A stretch of DNA of 64,000 nucleotides from Lineus longissimus. Taxonomy: Eukaryota > Nemertea > Pilidiophora > Heteronemertea > Lineidae. The translations under genes and the position numbers were made by a program. The notes below the pieces were generated by a model, which saw only the letters and a program-made list of their open reading frames with translations, was not told the DNA's origin and did not search any database. Each line of letters begins with the position of its first letter. Positions within the stretch are counted from its first letter, which is position 1. The DNA lies in assembly GCF_910592395.1 (NCBI RefSeq), contig NC_088315.1, positions 9,240,501 through 9,304,500 on the forward strand, in the 5' to 3' direction. Below are positions 12,795 to 24,189 of this stretch, in pieces.

Positions 12795-14895
12795 AAAAAC
12801 ACCTAGGAAAGGCAGCTGTGTCTGTAATCTTAAACACGGGTAGATGTTGCTCGTTAGCCTTGGAAGGCAAAACATCTAGGAGAGACAACTCTGATCACAA
12901 ACACGGGTGGATGTTGCTCGTGAGCCTGGGAAGGCAAAGCATCTAGGAGAGATAACTCTGATCACAAACAAGGGTGGATGTTGCTCGTTAGCCTGGGAAG
13001 GCAAAATATCTCGGAGAGATAACTCTGATCACAAACACGGGTGGATGTTGCTCGTTAGCCTGGGCAGGCAAAACATCTAGGAGAGACAACTCTGATCACA
13101 AACACGGGTGGATGTTGCTCGTTAGCCTGGGAAGGCAAAATATCTAGGAGAGACAACTCTGATCACACGCACGGGTGGATGTTGCTCGTTAGCCTGGGAA
13201 GGCAAAATATCTAGGAGAGACAATTCTGATCACAAACACGGGTGGATGTTGCTCGTTAGCCAGGGCAGGCAAAACATATAGGAGAGACAACTCTGATCAC
13301 AAGCACGGGTGGATGTTGCTCGTTAGCCTGGGAAGGCAAAGTATCTAGGAGAAACAACTCTGATCACAAACACGGGTTGATGTTGCTCGTTAGCCTGGGA
13401 AGGCAAAACATCTAGGAGAAACAACTCTGATCACAAACACGGGTGGATGTTGCTCGTTAGCCAGGGAAGGCAAAACATCTAGGAGAGACAACTCTGATCA
13501 CAAACACGGGTGGATGTTGCTCGTTAGCCTGGGAAGGCAAAATATCTAGGAGAGACAACTCTGATCACACGCACGGGTGGATGTAACTCGTTAGCCTGGG
13601 AAGGCAAAATATCTAGGAGAGACAATTCTGATCACAAACACGGGTGGATGTTGCTCGTTAGCCAGGGCAGGCAAAACATATAGGAGAGACAACTCTGATC
13701 ACAAGCACGGGTGGATGTTGCTCGTTAGCCTGGGAAGGCAAAGTATCTAGGAGAAACAACTCTGATCACAAACACGGGTTGATGTTGCTCGTTAGCCTGG
13801 GAAGGCAAAACATCTAGGAGAAACAACTCTGATCACAAACACGGGTGGATGTTGCTCGTTAGCCAGGGAAGGCAAAACATCTAGGAGAGACAACTCTGAT
13901 CACAAACACGGGTGGATGTTGCTCGTTAGCCTGGGATGGCAAAATATCTAGGAGAGACAACTCTGATCACAAACACGGGTTGATGTTGCTCGTTAGCCTG
14001 GGAAGGCAAAACATCTAGGAGAGACAATTCTGATCACAAACACGGGTGGATGTTGCTCGTTAGCCAGGGAAGGCAAAATATCTAGGAGAGACAACTCTGA
14101 TCACAAACACGGGTGGATGTTGCTCGTTAGCCTTGGAAGGCAAAATATCTAGGAGAGACAACTCTGATCACAAACACGGGTGGATGTTGCTCGTTAGCCA
14201 GGAAAGGCAAAATATCTAGGAGAGACAACTCTGATCACAAACACGGGTGGATGTTGCCCGTTAGCCTGGGAAGGCAAAATATCTAGGAGAGACAACTCTG
14301 ATCACAAACACGGGTTGATGTTGCTCGTTAGCCTGGGAAGGCAAAACATCTAGGAGAGACAACTCTGATCACAAACACGGGTAGATGTTGCTCGTTAGCC
14401 TGGGAAGGCAAAATATCTAGGAGAGACAACTCTGATCACAAACACGGGTGGATGTTGCTCGTTAGCCAGGGAAGGCAAAATATCTAGGAGAGACAACTCT
14501 GATCACAAACACGGGTGGATGTTGCTCGTTAGCTAGGGAAGGCAAAATATCTAGGAGAGACAACTATGATCACAAACACGGGTGGATGTTGCTCGTGAGC
14601 CTGGGAAGGCAAAGCATCTAGGAGAGACAACTCTGATCACAAACACGGGTTGATGTTGTTCGTTATCCTGGAAGGCAAAATATCTAGGAGAGACAACTCT
14701 GATCACAAACACGGGTGGATGTTGCTCGTTAGCCAGGGAAGGCAAAATATCTAGGAGAGACAACTCTGATCACAAACACGGGTGGATGTTGCTCGTTAGC
14801 CAGGGAAGGCAAAATATCTAGGAGAGACAACTCTGATCACAAACACGGGTGGATGTTGCTCGTGAACCTGGGAAGGCAAAGCATCTAGGAGAGAA
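12795..14895. repeat. Satellite C: 67 bp tandem array, about 31 copies
   Basis: The unit ACGGGTGGATGTTGCTCGTT and onward repeats every 67 bp (12844 to 12911). Diagnostic variants such as CACACGCACGGG (13166 and 13568) and GCCAGGGCAGGCAAAACATA (13258 and 13660) recur at 402 bp, which is six units, so a hexameric higher-order repeat exists. The array ends abruptly near 14,895 in unique sequence. The 70-residue minus frame at 14551-14763 is a by-product. Confidence 0.96.
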
Positions 14896-15366
14896 AGGAG
14901 AACTCAAATTATAAAGTCAATAAACCTGACCAAGAACTTGTACACGGTTTGATAACCCTTTCCCATAATTTATCAAAAAAATTAGACAATTGTTGTCATA
15001 CATTGCTCCATTGATTAAGGCTATGTTATAGGATTTATTGATTTTGAGAGCCAACTTCTGTGAGAGACCGTGTAGATGTAACTTTAGTTTAACTTAACTA
15101 ACTTTAACGTAGTTGTGGCATCCTTCCACTATTGTAGATGAATGAAATAAATGTAAGCACTAAGAACAAAGTCAGTGACCCAGGGTGGAAGAATGAGTCT
15201 GAATCCACACAATTTGACAAACGTTTAAAGGAGATTTGGATCATAATGGTGCAAGAAAAAGTGCTAAAAGTTGTCAATTTCTATTTCCTTACTCTGCTCT
15301 TGTGGTTTCTCACTCATTCTGCTGCCCTGGGTTACCTATTCTAATTGTACGCATATTTCTTTTCAG

Positions 15367-15715
15367 GTTGGAGAAAGAAAGATTGGTACGTACATGTACA
15401 CGTATATTGCAAGATACCATAAATGCAGTGTATGTCAGTCCCCATAAACAGAATCATGTAATACTCTCACAGTCAGGAACTGGTCCTTCATGTGCACATA
15501 CTCAATTCAGACCCAGCGCTGAGGGAAGTAAATACATGGTCATTGATCCAATCATACCAGATTTCATGATGCTTTCAACATGGAACCAAGACATGTTGAC
15601 AAGACGGACATTGGTGTCTCGAGATGTCATCAGGACCATGATGAAGTTAAACTCCGGAGGCGGAGGACTGGCCACTAACAGTATGAAAAGGATGACGAAA
15701 TGGACTGCCCCGTGA
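15367..15715 (+). CDS. Candidate terminal exon, unknown protein
   Basis: A good 3' splice site (TTTCTTTTCAG at 15356-15366) precedes an open frame of about 116 codons ending at TGA 15713-15715. The peptide begins LEKERLVRTCTRIL and ends NSMKRMTKWTAP, with a glycine run SGGGGL near the end. I recognise no domain. An open frame at 15138-15344 upstream (from MNEINVSTKN) may be a preceding exon or intron read-through. The splice site and ordinary amino-acid composition support coding, but no homology is recognised, so this could be a chance frame. Confidence 0.3.
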
Positions 15716-16420
15716 GTCTATGATGTGGTATGACGAATAACCCCGTCAACATGTTCAAAGGGCTCTCACTTTATTTACACTCCTCAGCGTAATCTTGTTG
15801 GTCTTGTTACTGAAATGTTTTATTCTCAGTCTTCTATTTCAGGTGATTCTCGGAAGACAAGGTTGTCCTGTGCAACCTTGCTTCCTTACTGACTGACAGA
15901 TTCCCAGGCAACATGGGCAGTGCACAGCAGTCCTCATGGACAGAGCAGCTGTAAAGGGAAGGCCTAAAGCTAAGTATTGCTGAGGAATAAGGTTTTTAAA
16001 GTTATCATTCTTCTCACTAAGCATTTCATCATGTAGAACTTTCAGCAAATATGCAGATTGCAAAAGTCATTTATTTACCTGATGCTACTGCACTAAATAT
16101 ACTACTACATGATGTATACACTTTAATTAAGCATGAGAAACGAATCGGAGGAGGCCAAGTGTATGGCCTGGGGAAGATGAAAATACCATTGTGGGGTAAA
16201 ATGTTGTTTGAAGTTGAACAGCATAGCACCTCGGGCAGCCGTGGTACAAACGCCTCATTCTAACAAGAGTATCTGTCACATTTTGTCATTGGCCCTGTGA
16301 GCGGCTTTTTAAGGACTTACCTTTTTGGATATTATACCATGCGGGCATTGCTAAGCACGGGAGGGCTGACTCACTAATGAATTTCAGTTTACTGTCGTGG
16401 ACTTTCCACTTTCAATTGAT
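15716..16420. other. No clear gene
   Basis: I see nothing convincing here. A splice-like TTCTATTTCAG lies at 15831-15841, and open frames on both strands lack recognisable domains. Confidence 0.4.
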
Positions 16421-16421
16421 A

Positions 16422-17260
16422 TGCTGCTGCTGTGGGGAGGTTGCAATTTAGTGTTACTTGGACAGACTGGGAAGGGATGGATCCTGTGGCAGAAATAAAT
16501 CTGATAGGCCCGAGGACGGGATTGTTCTTGGTTCATCCCGCTCTAGCAGATTGCATTGTCCCGCTCTAGTGTTATGGCGAGTACTGCCGCTGTGGGGGAT
16601 ATTGCAGTTGGACCAGGGATGGGATGGACTCCTTGGCAGAAATAGGTCCGAGAGGCATAACAGTTGATTGTAGGAAGGGATTGTAAATGGTCCCTTCCAC
16701 TTTTAAAATGTTGCATTGTCCCATTTAAGTATTATGGCAAGTGCTGCCGCTGTAGGGGCCGTTGCAACTGGACGGGGGGGATAGATTTTTTTTTCTTCAG
16801 AAATGTAGTCTGATACTAGTGATAGGCCTAACAGTTGACTGTAGGAAGAGATTGTTCATACTCCCTTTCGCTTTTGCGTGAGATCTTGCATTGTTCCGTT
16901 CAAGTGTTTTGGCAAGTGCTGCCGCTGTAGGGGACTTTGCAGTCGGACCAGGGATTGGATGGATAATTTGGCAGAAAGTGTAGTCTAACAGTTGACTACA
17001 GGAAGGGATTGTTAATGGTTCCTTCCACTTTGCATATTTGTCCAGTTTAAGTGTAAGAGCAAGTATTGCGGTTGTAGAGGACACTGTAGTGAGTATCGGT
17101 AGGCTTAGTTGGTGCTTGTCGAACAGGAAGGATAAGCAGGAATGTACTCTGATGAGCCTAACTGCTGATTGTAAGAGTACATTTGTCGTATGCATTATGA
17201 TATTGCTTTTGCCATACTGGGATTGTGGCAAAGACTGCTGCTGTCAGGACATTGCAGCTG
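16422..17260. repeat. Degenerate ~160 bp tandem repeat, about six copies
   Basis: A phrase like TGCTGCCGCTGTAGGGG recurs at 16422, 16582, 16742, 16917, 17064 and 17233, with spacings of 160, 160, 175, 147 and 169 bp. Each time it is followed by a GACCAGGGATGGGATGGA-like phrase, then CTAACAGTTGACTGTAGGAAG and CCTTCCACTTT. The copies are strongly diverged, so this is an old tandem array. The short open frames across it (16458-16667, 16797-17231, 17038-17397) are best explained as by-products. Confidence 0.75.
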
Positions 17261-17427
17261 CAGTTTGCGTTTGCCGTTATGTGGAAAGGGAAGTATTCTT
17301 TAGCAATAATGAAACATGGTGCTGTGAGAAATACAACCTTGATTTTTTGAGGCAGTCTTGTTACACGTTTGTGATGCCTCTAATTCATGGTTTATGAAGT
17401 CATTTCATTATTTGTTCTGTTTTCCAG

Positions 17428-17562
17428 GTGTTTCCGGGAATGCAATGTTGTCCTCAAATGGCCGAGGACTTGAACCTTGCAGCCCCTTATTGGTCGGGAG
17501 AGGACAAATTCAAAACAGTCGTGAGGAGCAGCCCCACAAACAAGCGCACAGCTATGGTTTAA
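17428..17562 (+). CDS. Candidate small terminal exon, unknown protein
   Basis: The sequence TCTGTTTTCCAG is a good 3' splice site ending at 17427. It is followed by 44 codons starting VFPGMQCCPQMAEDL and ending TNKRTAMV, then TAA at 17560-17562. No domain is recognised. A longer open frame over the same bases (17358-17714) is in another register. Either may be chance. Confidence 0.22.
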   Translation: MFPGMQCCPQMAEDLNLAAPYWSGEDKFKTVVRSSPTNKRTAMV

Positions 17563-17739
17563 TCCTGACAGTGACGGGTCAAGTATGCTTTCCCCGAATC
17601 AGGCCGAAGCTGTGCACTCGGGAATGTTCGTGGTGTGCATTTAGATCATCTACATCCTGTGTGCATGACCTGAACTCTGATAATGACGACGTCGTTCTGA
17701 ATATCAATGCTTGAATATCACTTCTGCTATGGAGAATGC

Positions 17740-18400
17740 ATCAGTGCACTTGGGGGTATAAGCTATATTAACGAGAAGATAGGATATTCTAGTGAATATA
17801 TCTAATACCTCCCATGTGCCCGACCAAAAGCGAAGCCAATCTCTACTGGCACCGTAAAGTACACTTCGGTGCAAACCTCCAGAGATGCAAACTGAAATCA
17901 GTGTGTAGAATGTGCAGTTGGTAAAATCTGAACACGACTCGATCACCGACCTCTTGCTTGCATCCCAAAGGGTCTCATGTTAGACAATGGTGTGCAAAGA
18001 TAACAAAACTATTTGTAGCTTTGACATATGCAATCATCATTGTATCACTATAATTCCACTGAGTTTTTTACTTGAAATAACGTAAGAAGTCTTTGTCTTG
18101 ACTAATTTAAAAGCTTCAAATATGTTGACGTACTTATCTTTGCACACCGATGTTTCAGATGAAACCCTTGTTGATAATCAAGAGATCAGTGATTGAGTCG
18201 AGTTTCGACATTGCTGCCCAGAGATTATACAGATTTCAGATTGCATCTTTGGCAGTTTTCACTCAAAGTGTACAAGTCGGTGCCTGTAGAGAATGGCTGC
18301 ACTTTCTCTCTCGTGCACTGGGGGCCAGTGGACGATACAGATGTACGTGTAGTCCGAGGATGCAGTATGCACAACACAAACATCCCGGAGTGCTCGGCTT
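17740..18400. repeat. Long imperfect inverted repeat, arms about 260 bp
   Basis: The reverse complement of about 17740-18006 aligns with about 18132-18400. Paired landmarks are TTATCTTTGCACACC (18008-17994 on minus; 18134-18148 on plus), GTGATCGAGTCG against GTGATTGAGTCG, and GATTTCAGTTTGCATCTCTGG against GATTTCAGATTGCATCTTTGG. Both arms also encode a similar frame (GASRDWLRF against GACREWLHF). The spacer is about 125 bp. It could be two inverted copies of a decayed gene fragment or a foldback transposon. Confidence 0.7.
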
Positions 18401-18668
18401 CGGCATTTAGGGAAAGTATATCTGACCCGTAAGCCTGAAGAAGTCATTTGAATTTACATCATACATTTTCTTAGCATGGTTTTGGAGAATTTTTTTGAGA
18501 GGTCAATAATAATAAACCACCTAGCACTTCCAAACTACATTTGTATATCGTTGTGTTACTTCTTTTTTCATGTATTAATACATGTATAATGCCGATCAGG
18601 TCGGTTGTGACAAATTCTTTGGGTTCCTTTAGATTAGAGGAAGGTTTTTCAGCTTCACTCGAATACTA

Positions 18669-18755
18669 CGCCTATCCCATTGTTCGATATCGTGTTGTCG
18701 GAACAATGATAGGCGTTCACGGTGGCATTTCGGGGGGATTTGCGCAAAGTCCCTA
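18669..18755 (+). mobile_element. MITE family M1, copy 1 (partial, one arm degraded)
   Basis: It contains CCTATCCCATTGTTCGATAT, a short loop, then GAACAATGATAGGCGTTCAC and CATTTCGGGGGGATTTGCGC. It matches the right arm of the complete palindromic copies at 53051-53146 and 54260-54405. The left arm is lost beyond the loop. Confidence 0.75.
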
Positions 18756-18972
18756 TTGATATGTCCTACCTACGTCCCCGAACCAAAGTGGTTCTTTGTG
18801 ATCCCAAATCAACAGGATTCTGTTTGTACCTTGACTCCAACACCTTCCCTCCCAATGGAGACACAAAGAGCCCTGAACCCGGCAGAGACGGATATTAAGG
18901 AAGACTCGGTTGCCAGCACGCAGAAGATGCCTTTTGCATTGGTTTTTACATTGGGTCAGAACGATGCTGAAG

Positions 18973-20074
18973 TTATTCGCGTGTACATAACTGGCCTCGG
19001 ATAATTTTCAGGAATGCTCGTCGGAACTGCGTTCCACTCAAACAGTAAAGAATAAAGTTTGTCGTGTGATTAATAAGTACCAAATGGGCAGTAATAGGCT
19101 TTATTATAAGATCTCTTATCATAAGAATTCGTGAGACATCAAGATTAGTATGCATCACGATAATTGTCTCAATGAAATTCCTTGATGAGGCCGGGAAAAG
19201 CAAAACAAAAAAAGCTAAACTGACCACGACAAGCATTCGAGTCATATCAGTAAGCTGTTTTGAATCAGCAGTTCGGTTCTGGTTGTGTTTTTGTGTCTGC
19301 AACTCCTTGCGCTTAGTTTCACTTCGGCGGACTTGATAGAGAATTGCGATGTTACAGAGAAGTATGCCAGAAAAAGGGATTGCAAATAACATTATCGGAT
19401 CTATTATGTTATATTTAGTAAATCTGTATTTGTGATTATTTACAGTTATATATGACTGACACAAATCTTCAAATTGAAAGGTGACAGGGGCAAATAGGTA
19501 TGGTGCACTGAGGCCGATCATGAGAAGTAAGACAGCGAAGAGGGAGAGTAGAGTCCATTTCTTGGTACAGAGATATCTGGCCTTTAGTGGAAAAGACACG
19601 CTGATCCATCTCTCAATTGTAAGTAACATAACATTCCAATGCGAAAAATATTGGAATAACTGGACAGAAAATAATTAAAACTTACAAATGTGAGTAGATT
19701 TCTCTACTACATTGATTCCAAATATTGTATTTATTGTTGCAACTAAATATTCTGTGTAGATGACACCAATATCCGCTAGGCTGAGCGCTATCAGTAGAAT
19801 TCTTGTTGACAACTTACCGACTTTTCCTTTGACTAGCACTACTATTGTCATAAGATTCATAATTGTACCCGAAATCAACCGACTGTAGAATCTTTGTAAA
19901 TATTAACAACAGCATCAAGCTGATATCGTATATATAATACATCCATCGAAGTAACTCGGGACTTGCAGTTTCGAATATTAGTCGTGATGCGGTTGTTGTG
20001 TTTGCTGATGGCATTGTTGGTCTTCTTTTGGCTTCTGCTCGCAAGGAAAAGAGCGGAATCACTAGCGATGTCAA
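18973..20074 (-). pseudogene. Class A peptide-type GPCR, interrupted (nonsense codon in TM3, frame change in TM1)
   Basis: The minus strand encodes a seven-helix receptor in pieces. The segment 19878-19678 gives the second half of TM1 (SGTIMNLMTIVVL) and TM2 (STRILLIALSLADIGV), ending at the TM3 cysteine (THICKF). A TAA follows (19677-19675). The same frame then continues without a gap into the rest of TM3, the ERW variant of DRY, TM4-TM6 (LLFP in place of CWxP) and TM7 (NHTTNFILY in place of NPxxY), ending at 18973. Cys to Arg of ERW is exactly 25 residues, the canonical 3.25 to 3.50 spacing, so nothing has been spliced out around the TAA. The N-terminus (from 20074, with an NTT glycosylation site) is in another frame and must shift near 19885-19900. 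The C-terminal piece resembles FMRFamide- or TRH-receptor-like orphan receptors. It is most likely a pseudogene or null allele, less likely a sequencing error. Confidence 0.8.
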
Positions 20075-20411
20075 GTCTTATAGGGTCCCCTTATATCAAA
20101 CTTCGCCGCAGTTGATCCAATGGCAATCTGCTTGTGACAAGGCTAATTTCGTACACAAGAATAGATTGTGAAGGGCTGTTTCCGTCTGTAGGACATCACT
20201 GTTCCGCAACGTACTAGACCTCGGGGCATAATCAATTGATCAGCTATGCTCTATGTGAATCAATTCGATATCATTAATCATGACAGAAATTTCACTTTCG
20301 ACATGCTCTTAACACTGAACACGTCAGCTAGTAAAAAAAAAGGTCAACTGCTGGTGAGAAAATTCCTTGGTAAAGTTGGCAAACTTTGCAGCCAGTACAT
20401 GTATCGTGATC
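20075..20411. other. Upstream region of the GPCR
   Basis: I see no gene. It would hold the promoter of the former receptor gene, but no element can be named. Confidence 0.4.
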
Positions 20412-20484
20412 AGACCAGGAACAATGGGAAAGGCGTTCGAGTTGGCGTTTCGGGGGATTTGCGAAAACTCCCTACATACTGAAC
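20412..20484 (+). mobile_element. MITE family M1, copy 2 (half element)
   Basis: The right arm runs ACAATGGGAAAGGCGTTCGA, GTTGGCGTTTCGGGGGATTT and GCGAAAACTCCCTACATACTGAAC. Its terminus, read in reverse as GTTCAGTATGTAGGGAG, matches the left terminus of the full copy at 54260 (GTTCAGAATATCGGGGAG). Confidence 0.8.
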
Positions 20485-20490
20485 TTCCAG

Positions 20491-20560
20491 CTGTATTACC
20501 TCCGTAGCCACCGCCCGCGTTGTGTGGAACCTGAACAATGTCGATGCATTGAGGGCCAAG
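20491..20560 (+). CDS. Orphan candidate exon (70 bp)
   Basis: It is bounded by a 3' splice-like GAACTTCCAG and a strong donor GTGAGTATAA. One open frame reads SVATARVVWNLNNVDALRAK. It has no recognised homologue and no partner exon was found. It starts directly beside a MITE end, so the acceptor lies at the element's border. Speculative. Confidence 0.2.
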
Positions 20561-20931
20561 GTGAGTATAATCGATCTCTTCAATTCTCCTATGGTTTAAC
20601 CAACATGATTAGGCATCATCTGCCAACTTTAGCGCAATTTGGCTCGATCAACTTGATTAATCACCAGCTACGTACTTGCTTTGTAAGTTTTTTAGAATTA
20701 CGACGTTTACCGTATTGGCAGATGATTCGGGAGTGTATCGTTTATTTATGTCATGTCTCCTGCAATTAAAATATCCTTTTTATATGAATGTTTATCATAC
20801 GTGCAGGCAACACATACATGTATTTACTCTTACTTTGGTTCATACATGTATAATGTATCGTTAATTATCATAAAATGAAAAAAATCAGATCACCATTTAT
20901 ACCTTGTAATACCATTCTAGTGATCGCAAGA

Positions 20932-21154
20932 CAAGTTTCGCAACCGCTACGAACGACGAAGTACGAACGACGAAGGTCTGTCGTGTCATCAAGCCATGTG
21001 CTAATTCATTTACGCGACACTCGTAAATCATCTTCTGTACTAATTTGCACGAAGAATCGGGGAATCTTTCGAAAAAAGTCCTCAATAAAGTACATTTACA
21101 TAGTTTTACTTCGTACTTCGTTGCTCGTAGCTCTTCTAAAGGGTTGAGAAACCT
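20932..21154. mobile_element. Foldback/MITE-like element of ~220 bp
   Basis: The left arm AAGTTTCGCAACC then GCTACGAACGACGAAGTACGAA (20933-20967) is matched in reverse by the right arm (21110-21154: AGGTTTCTCAACC, 10 extra bases, GCTACGAGCAACGAAGTACGAA). The interior carries no coding signal. The open frames across it on both strands reflect its symmetry. Confidence 0.65.
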
Positions 21155-24100
21155 GCCTAGTTATTAAGGTACGAACTGTGACAAATACCTCGTTGTCTAA
21201 CTTTGTTACATTGTAGTCGTGTTCGCGTTTTTGCAAACGCCGACGGAATCTGATTTTGCTCTTTTAGCCGTTAACTTCCCCTCTGGCTCTGCCTTATTTG
21301 TGTCGAAGGCAAATATCCGACGAGGGAAAAAAACGCGCTAGAAAACGGTACCTTTTTATACTTTGTAAGCAACGATGACAACGTGTATATACCGAATGAT
21401 AACTTTTCCATTACACGTGCCAGTAACTGATTTTGTATTACACCATTCCCATGCAGTCATGTGACCAAAGTTGACTTTCCGATTGGTCGATCTGGTGATC
21501 AACCATTATAGCTAACTGGTCAGCTGACCAAGCAGGTATGTCAAGTGCATGTAGATCAAGCCAGTAGTTGACCGCATTTGTCAGTTGATTAATTGACCAA
21601 CATTTACAGTAGACCAGCCTCACAAAAGTTTTCCGAACAGTACAACAACGACGGGCAACTATACGTAGTACAGTAGTTCATGCTTACTTACATGTTACGG
21701 CGAGAAAAAAGCAAATACCCCCCTCCCCACACACACACACACCTGTTACACACGCGTAAGCAAAATGAGGCGATATTTTACAAATTCCTCCAACATCAAT
21801 GCGTACATGTAGGTATAACGTGAACGAATGACGGCCACTTATCCAAATGGGTGTTCGTAGTTCAAATAGTGCCATTTGTCATAAATCCCAGTGGAGAGGT
21901 TTTAGTTTTACTCGTTCTTCGAGTCACTTTTGCATTATCCTCTGCCGAAAACTCACCGTATTAAATCCTTGTAATCTGCGTTGGCGTAGTTGGGGCGATT
22001 TGTATCAGTTTCCATATTCAAGCTGATTCATTCAGTTGCCTAATCTTTCGTATACCATTAACGACAACCTCTCACGATACCATTGGCGCGTGTGTAACGG
22101 CGACACCTTATGATTATTGTGACATAAAAAGTCGCCATTTCGCTATTAATTGATCTCGTGTTGGTCGTTTTTGTTGAGTACTAATAGACGGCAGATTGTT
22201 ATAAGCATAGTTGGTATCAAATTTACCACCACCGGAAACGTTACGTCTATTAAAAATTGCAGTTCGTTTTTTAAGTGGGCCTAAAGAATGTATTCAGGAT
22301 TTTATCAAATGTACAATTTTTCTCGTATACATCCTTTATTTTAATGCACGCAAGTGAAAAACTTCATTGATGGTCTGATGGATTCCATTACAGCGGGAAG
22401 CCGTCGTGGTTTCCCACATTCCACAGGCTCTGTGGTCAGCAATATTTCACCTCGAACTGCGTTATCGAGCAATTTATCGATGTACACGCTTAACTTAGCC
22501 TATACATTGTATGGCTGACCGTCACATCTCCGCCCGGTATGTTTTTCAAATTTCTGAAACTTTTCCAATTTTCGGCGAACAGGTAGATATTAAAGATTAC
22601 TGCAGTGTGCCAAGATAAAATATAGTATTCTCACTCTGCAAAACAGTTGGGAGTTCTTATAAAATCGTTTGCGATGACTTTGTTATCTTGTTGCAAATGT
22701 GGTAACCGATATCGCATAAATGTAGACCGGAATACCTTCCATTCTTTTACGCGTTTGTTCCGTCCTAAAGGGGGGTTAATACATTATACCATTCAAGGTT
22801 TTATTGATCAAACTTCCGAAGCTGTTATCTGGTCATATCAATGGCCGGGCCAATTTCAGCTGTCCACGACTTGCACAGTTTCCGCGGCTTGATTGAAGTT
22901 AGGCATCCGGTTCGGCACGTTTTGGCACCTGTACTTGTCTCACACGGACACGCCAGGTTGAGAGGGGTGCGGGTACTAAAAGGAACACTCATTCGCCACC
23001 ACTTGGCGTCGCTGGTTGGCCTGTAACCTGCTCCTTCATCCAAGTACATGTAAGTCAGCAATAAACTCACTATTACCACTCCGTAGTATGGGCTTTTTAT
23101 TTTCCTGGTCAGTCTGTTTCTGCTATAGGTTCAGCTCTAGCTTTTATGGTTTACGGCATAGGTTGTACATGGTAGTCAGAGCGTAGGTTTTTTTGCTGCT
23201 GAACTTTGTATGAATTGGTTGATTTTGAGGAGAGAATGAGGTCGACATTAGAATATTCTTCTATGTTTGCACAATAGGACCTGGAATTTTAATTCCAGTC
23301 AAATAGGATTGTTCGTTTTATTGAGGTTCAACAACATACAAATTTAAGTCCTCGATAAAAAATCTCGTTTTGATAAAACTAATTTAAAACAAGGTAATTT
23401 AACATGTGTACGCATCAGGATGCCGCAAATATATACATCATGATCTGCGAAATCGCGAAGTCTATGAGCCCAACCAACCCGAACCGGTCAAATAATGTCA
23501 CCACAGTCAAGGTCTGGACAATTTAGTCGGTTGTTAGATCATTTTAGAGCCGACAGCGGCATTACCGACGAAAAATATCCGTCGTCCTTTGGTTCCGTGT
23601 TAGAAGATTCACAGTCTGGGGACACCCCACAGGCTAAACAAGTATAATTTGACGAGGGTAAGACGAGTATTTTGATGACACTATTGGGCCGGTTCCAATA
23701 CTGATAAAGGTTATAAAGATCATTCAAATATATGACTTTTCCGAAAAGGCTGATCCCAACAGTACCGGCTCATACACAAACTGACTTTAAAATCCAATCC
23801 AATCGAAAATAGATGATTATGTTTGCACGGATGAAGCACATGGCCCATCTGCGGCCGAATAAAGTATTAACACTGGTAGATGAAGCAGAATAAAGGTCCA
23901 TTGTGACGATGGATGAAAATCGAAACTTGCAAGGTTAGATGGATTAAACGAATGGGTTCCTTGCTGAATGATCCTGGGAAGGTCGCCATGTTATAAACGT
24001 ATGGAATTAAAACGAAGAGTTCGATTAAAACGTTGAAAAGTCCTTGATGCTGGTGTATTTCTTACAACGATTGCCCATTTCCACGATGCATTGTATACAC

Positions 24101-24189
24101 TAAGTATTACAAATATTGACAAGAGAAAACTCCAGCCGCCGTTAGGCTCGACGGGCTATTCTCAAGTGATGGAAAACAACATTTAGGAA
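21155..24189. other. 3 kb without a convincing gene
   Basis: Short open frames only. A (CA)n run lies at about 21726-21743. The minus-strand frame 22825-23079 encodes a cysteine-bearing peptide (CPCETSTGAKTCRTGC) that could be an exon, but no partner exon or clear splice pair was found. Confidence 0.4.

Noticed and set aside
1-14895. CRISPR-like array
   Set aside because: The repeats are head-to-tail satellites without unique spacers, in a eukaryotic context.
19652-19677. A 26 bp GTAAGT...CCAG intron in the GPCR TM3
   Set aside because: Splice-like words are present, but 26 bp is too short for an animal intron, and reading straight through gives exactly the canonical TM3 spacing. A single nonsense codon fits better.
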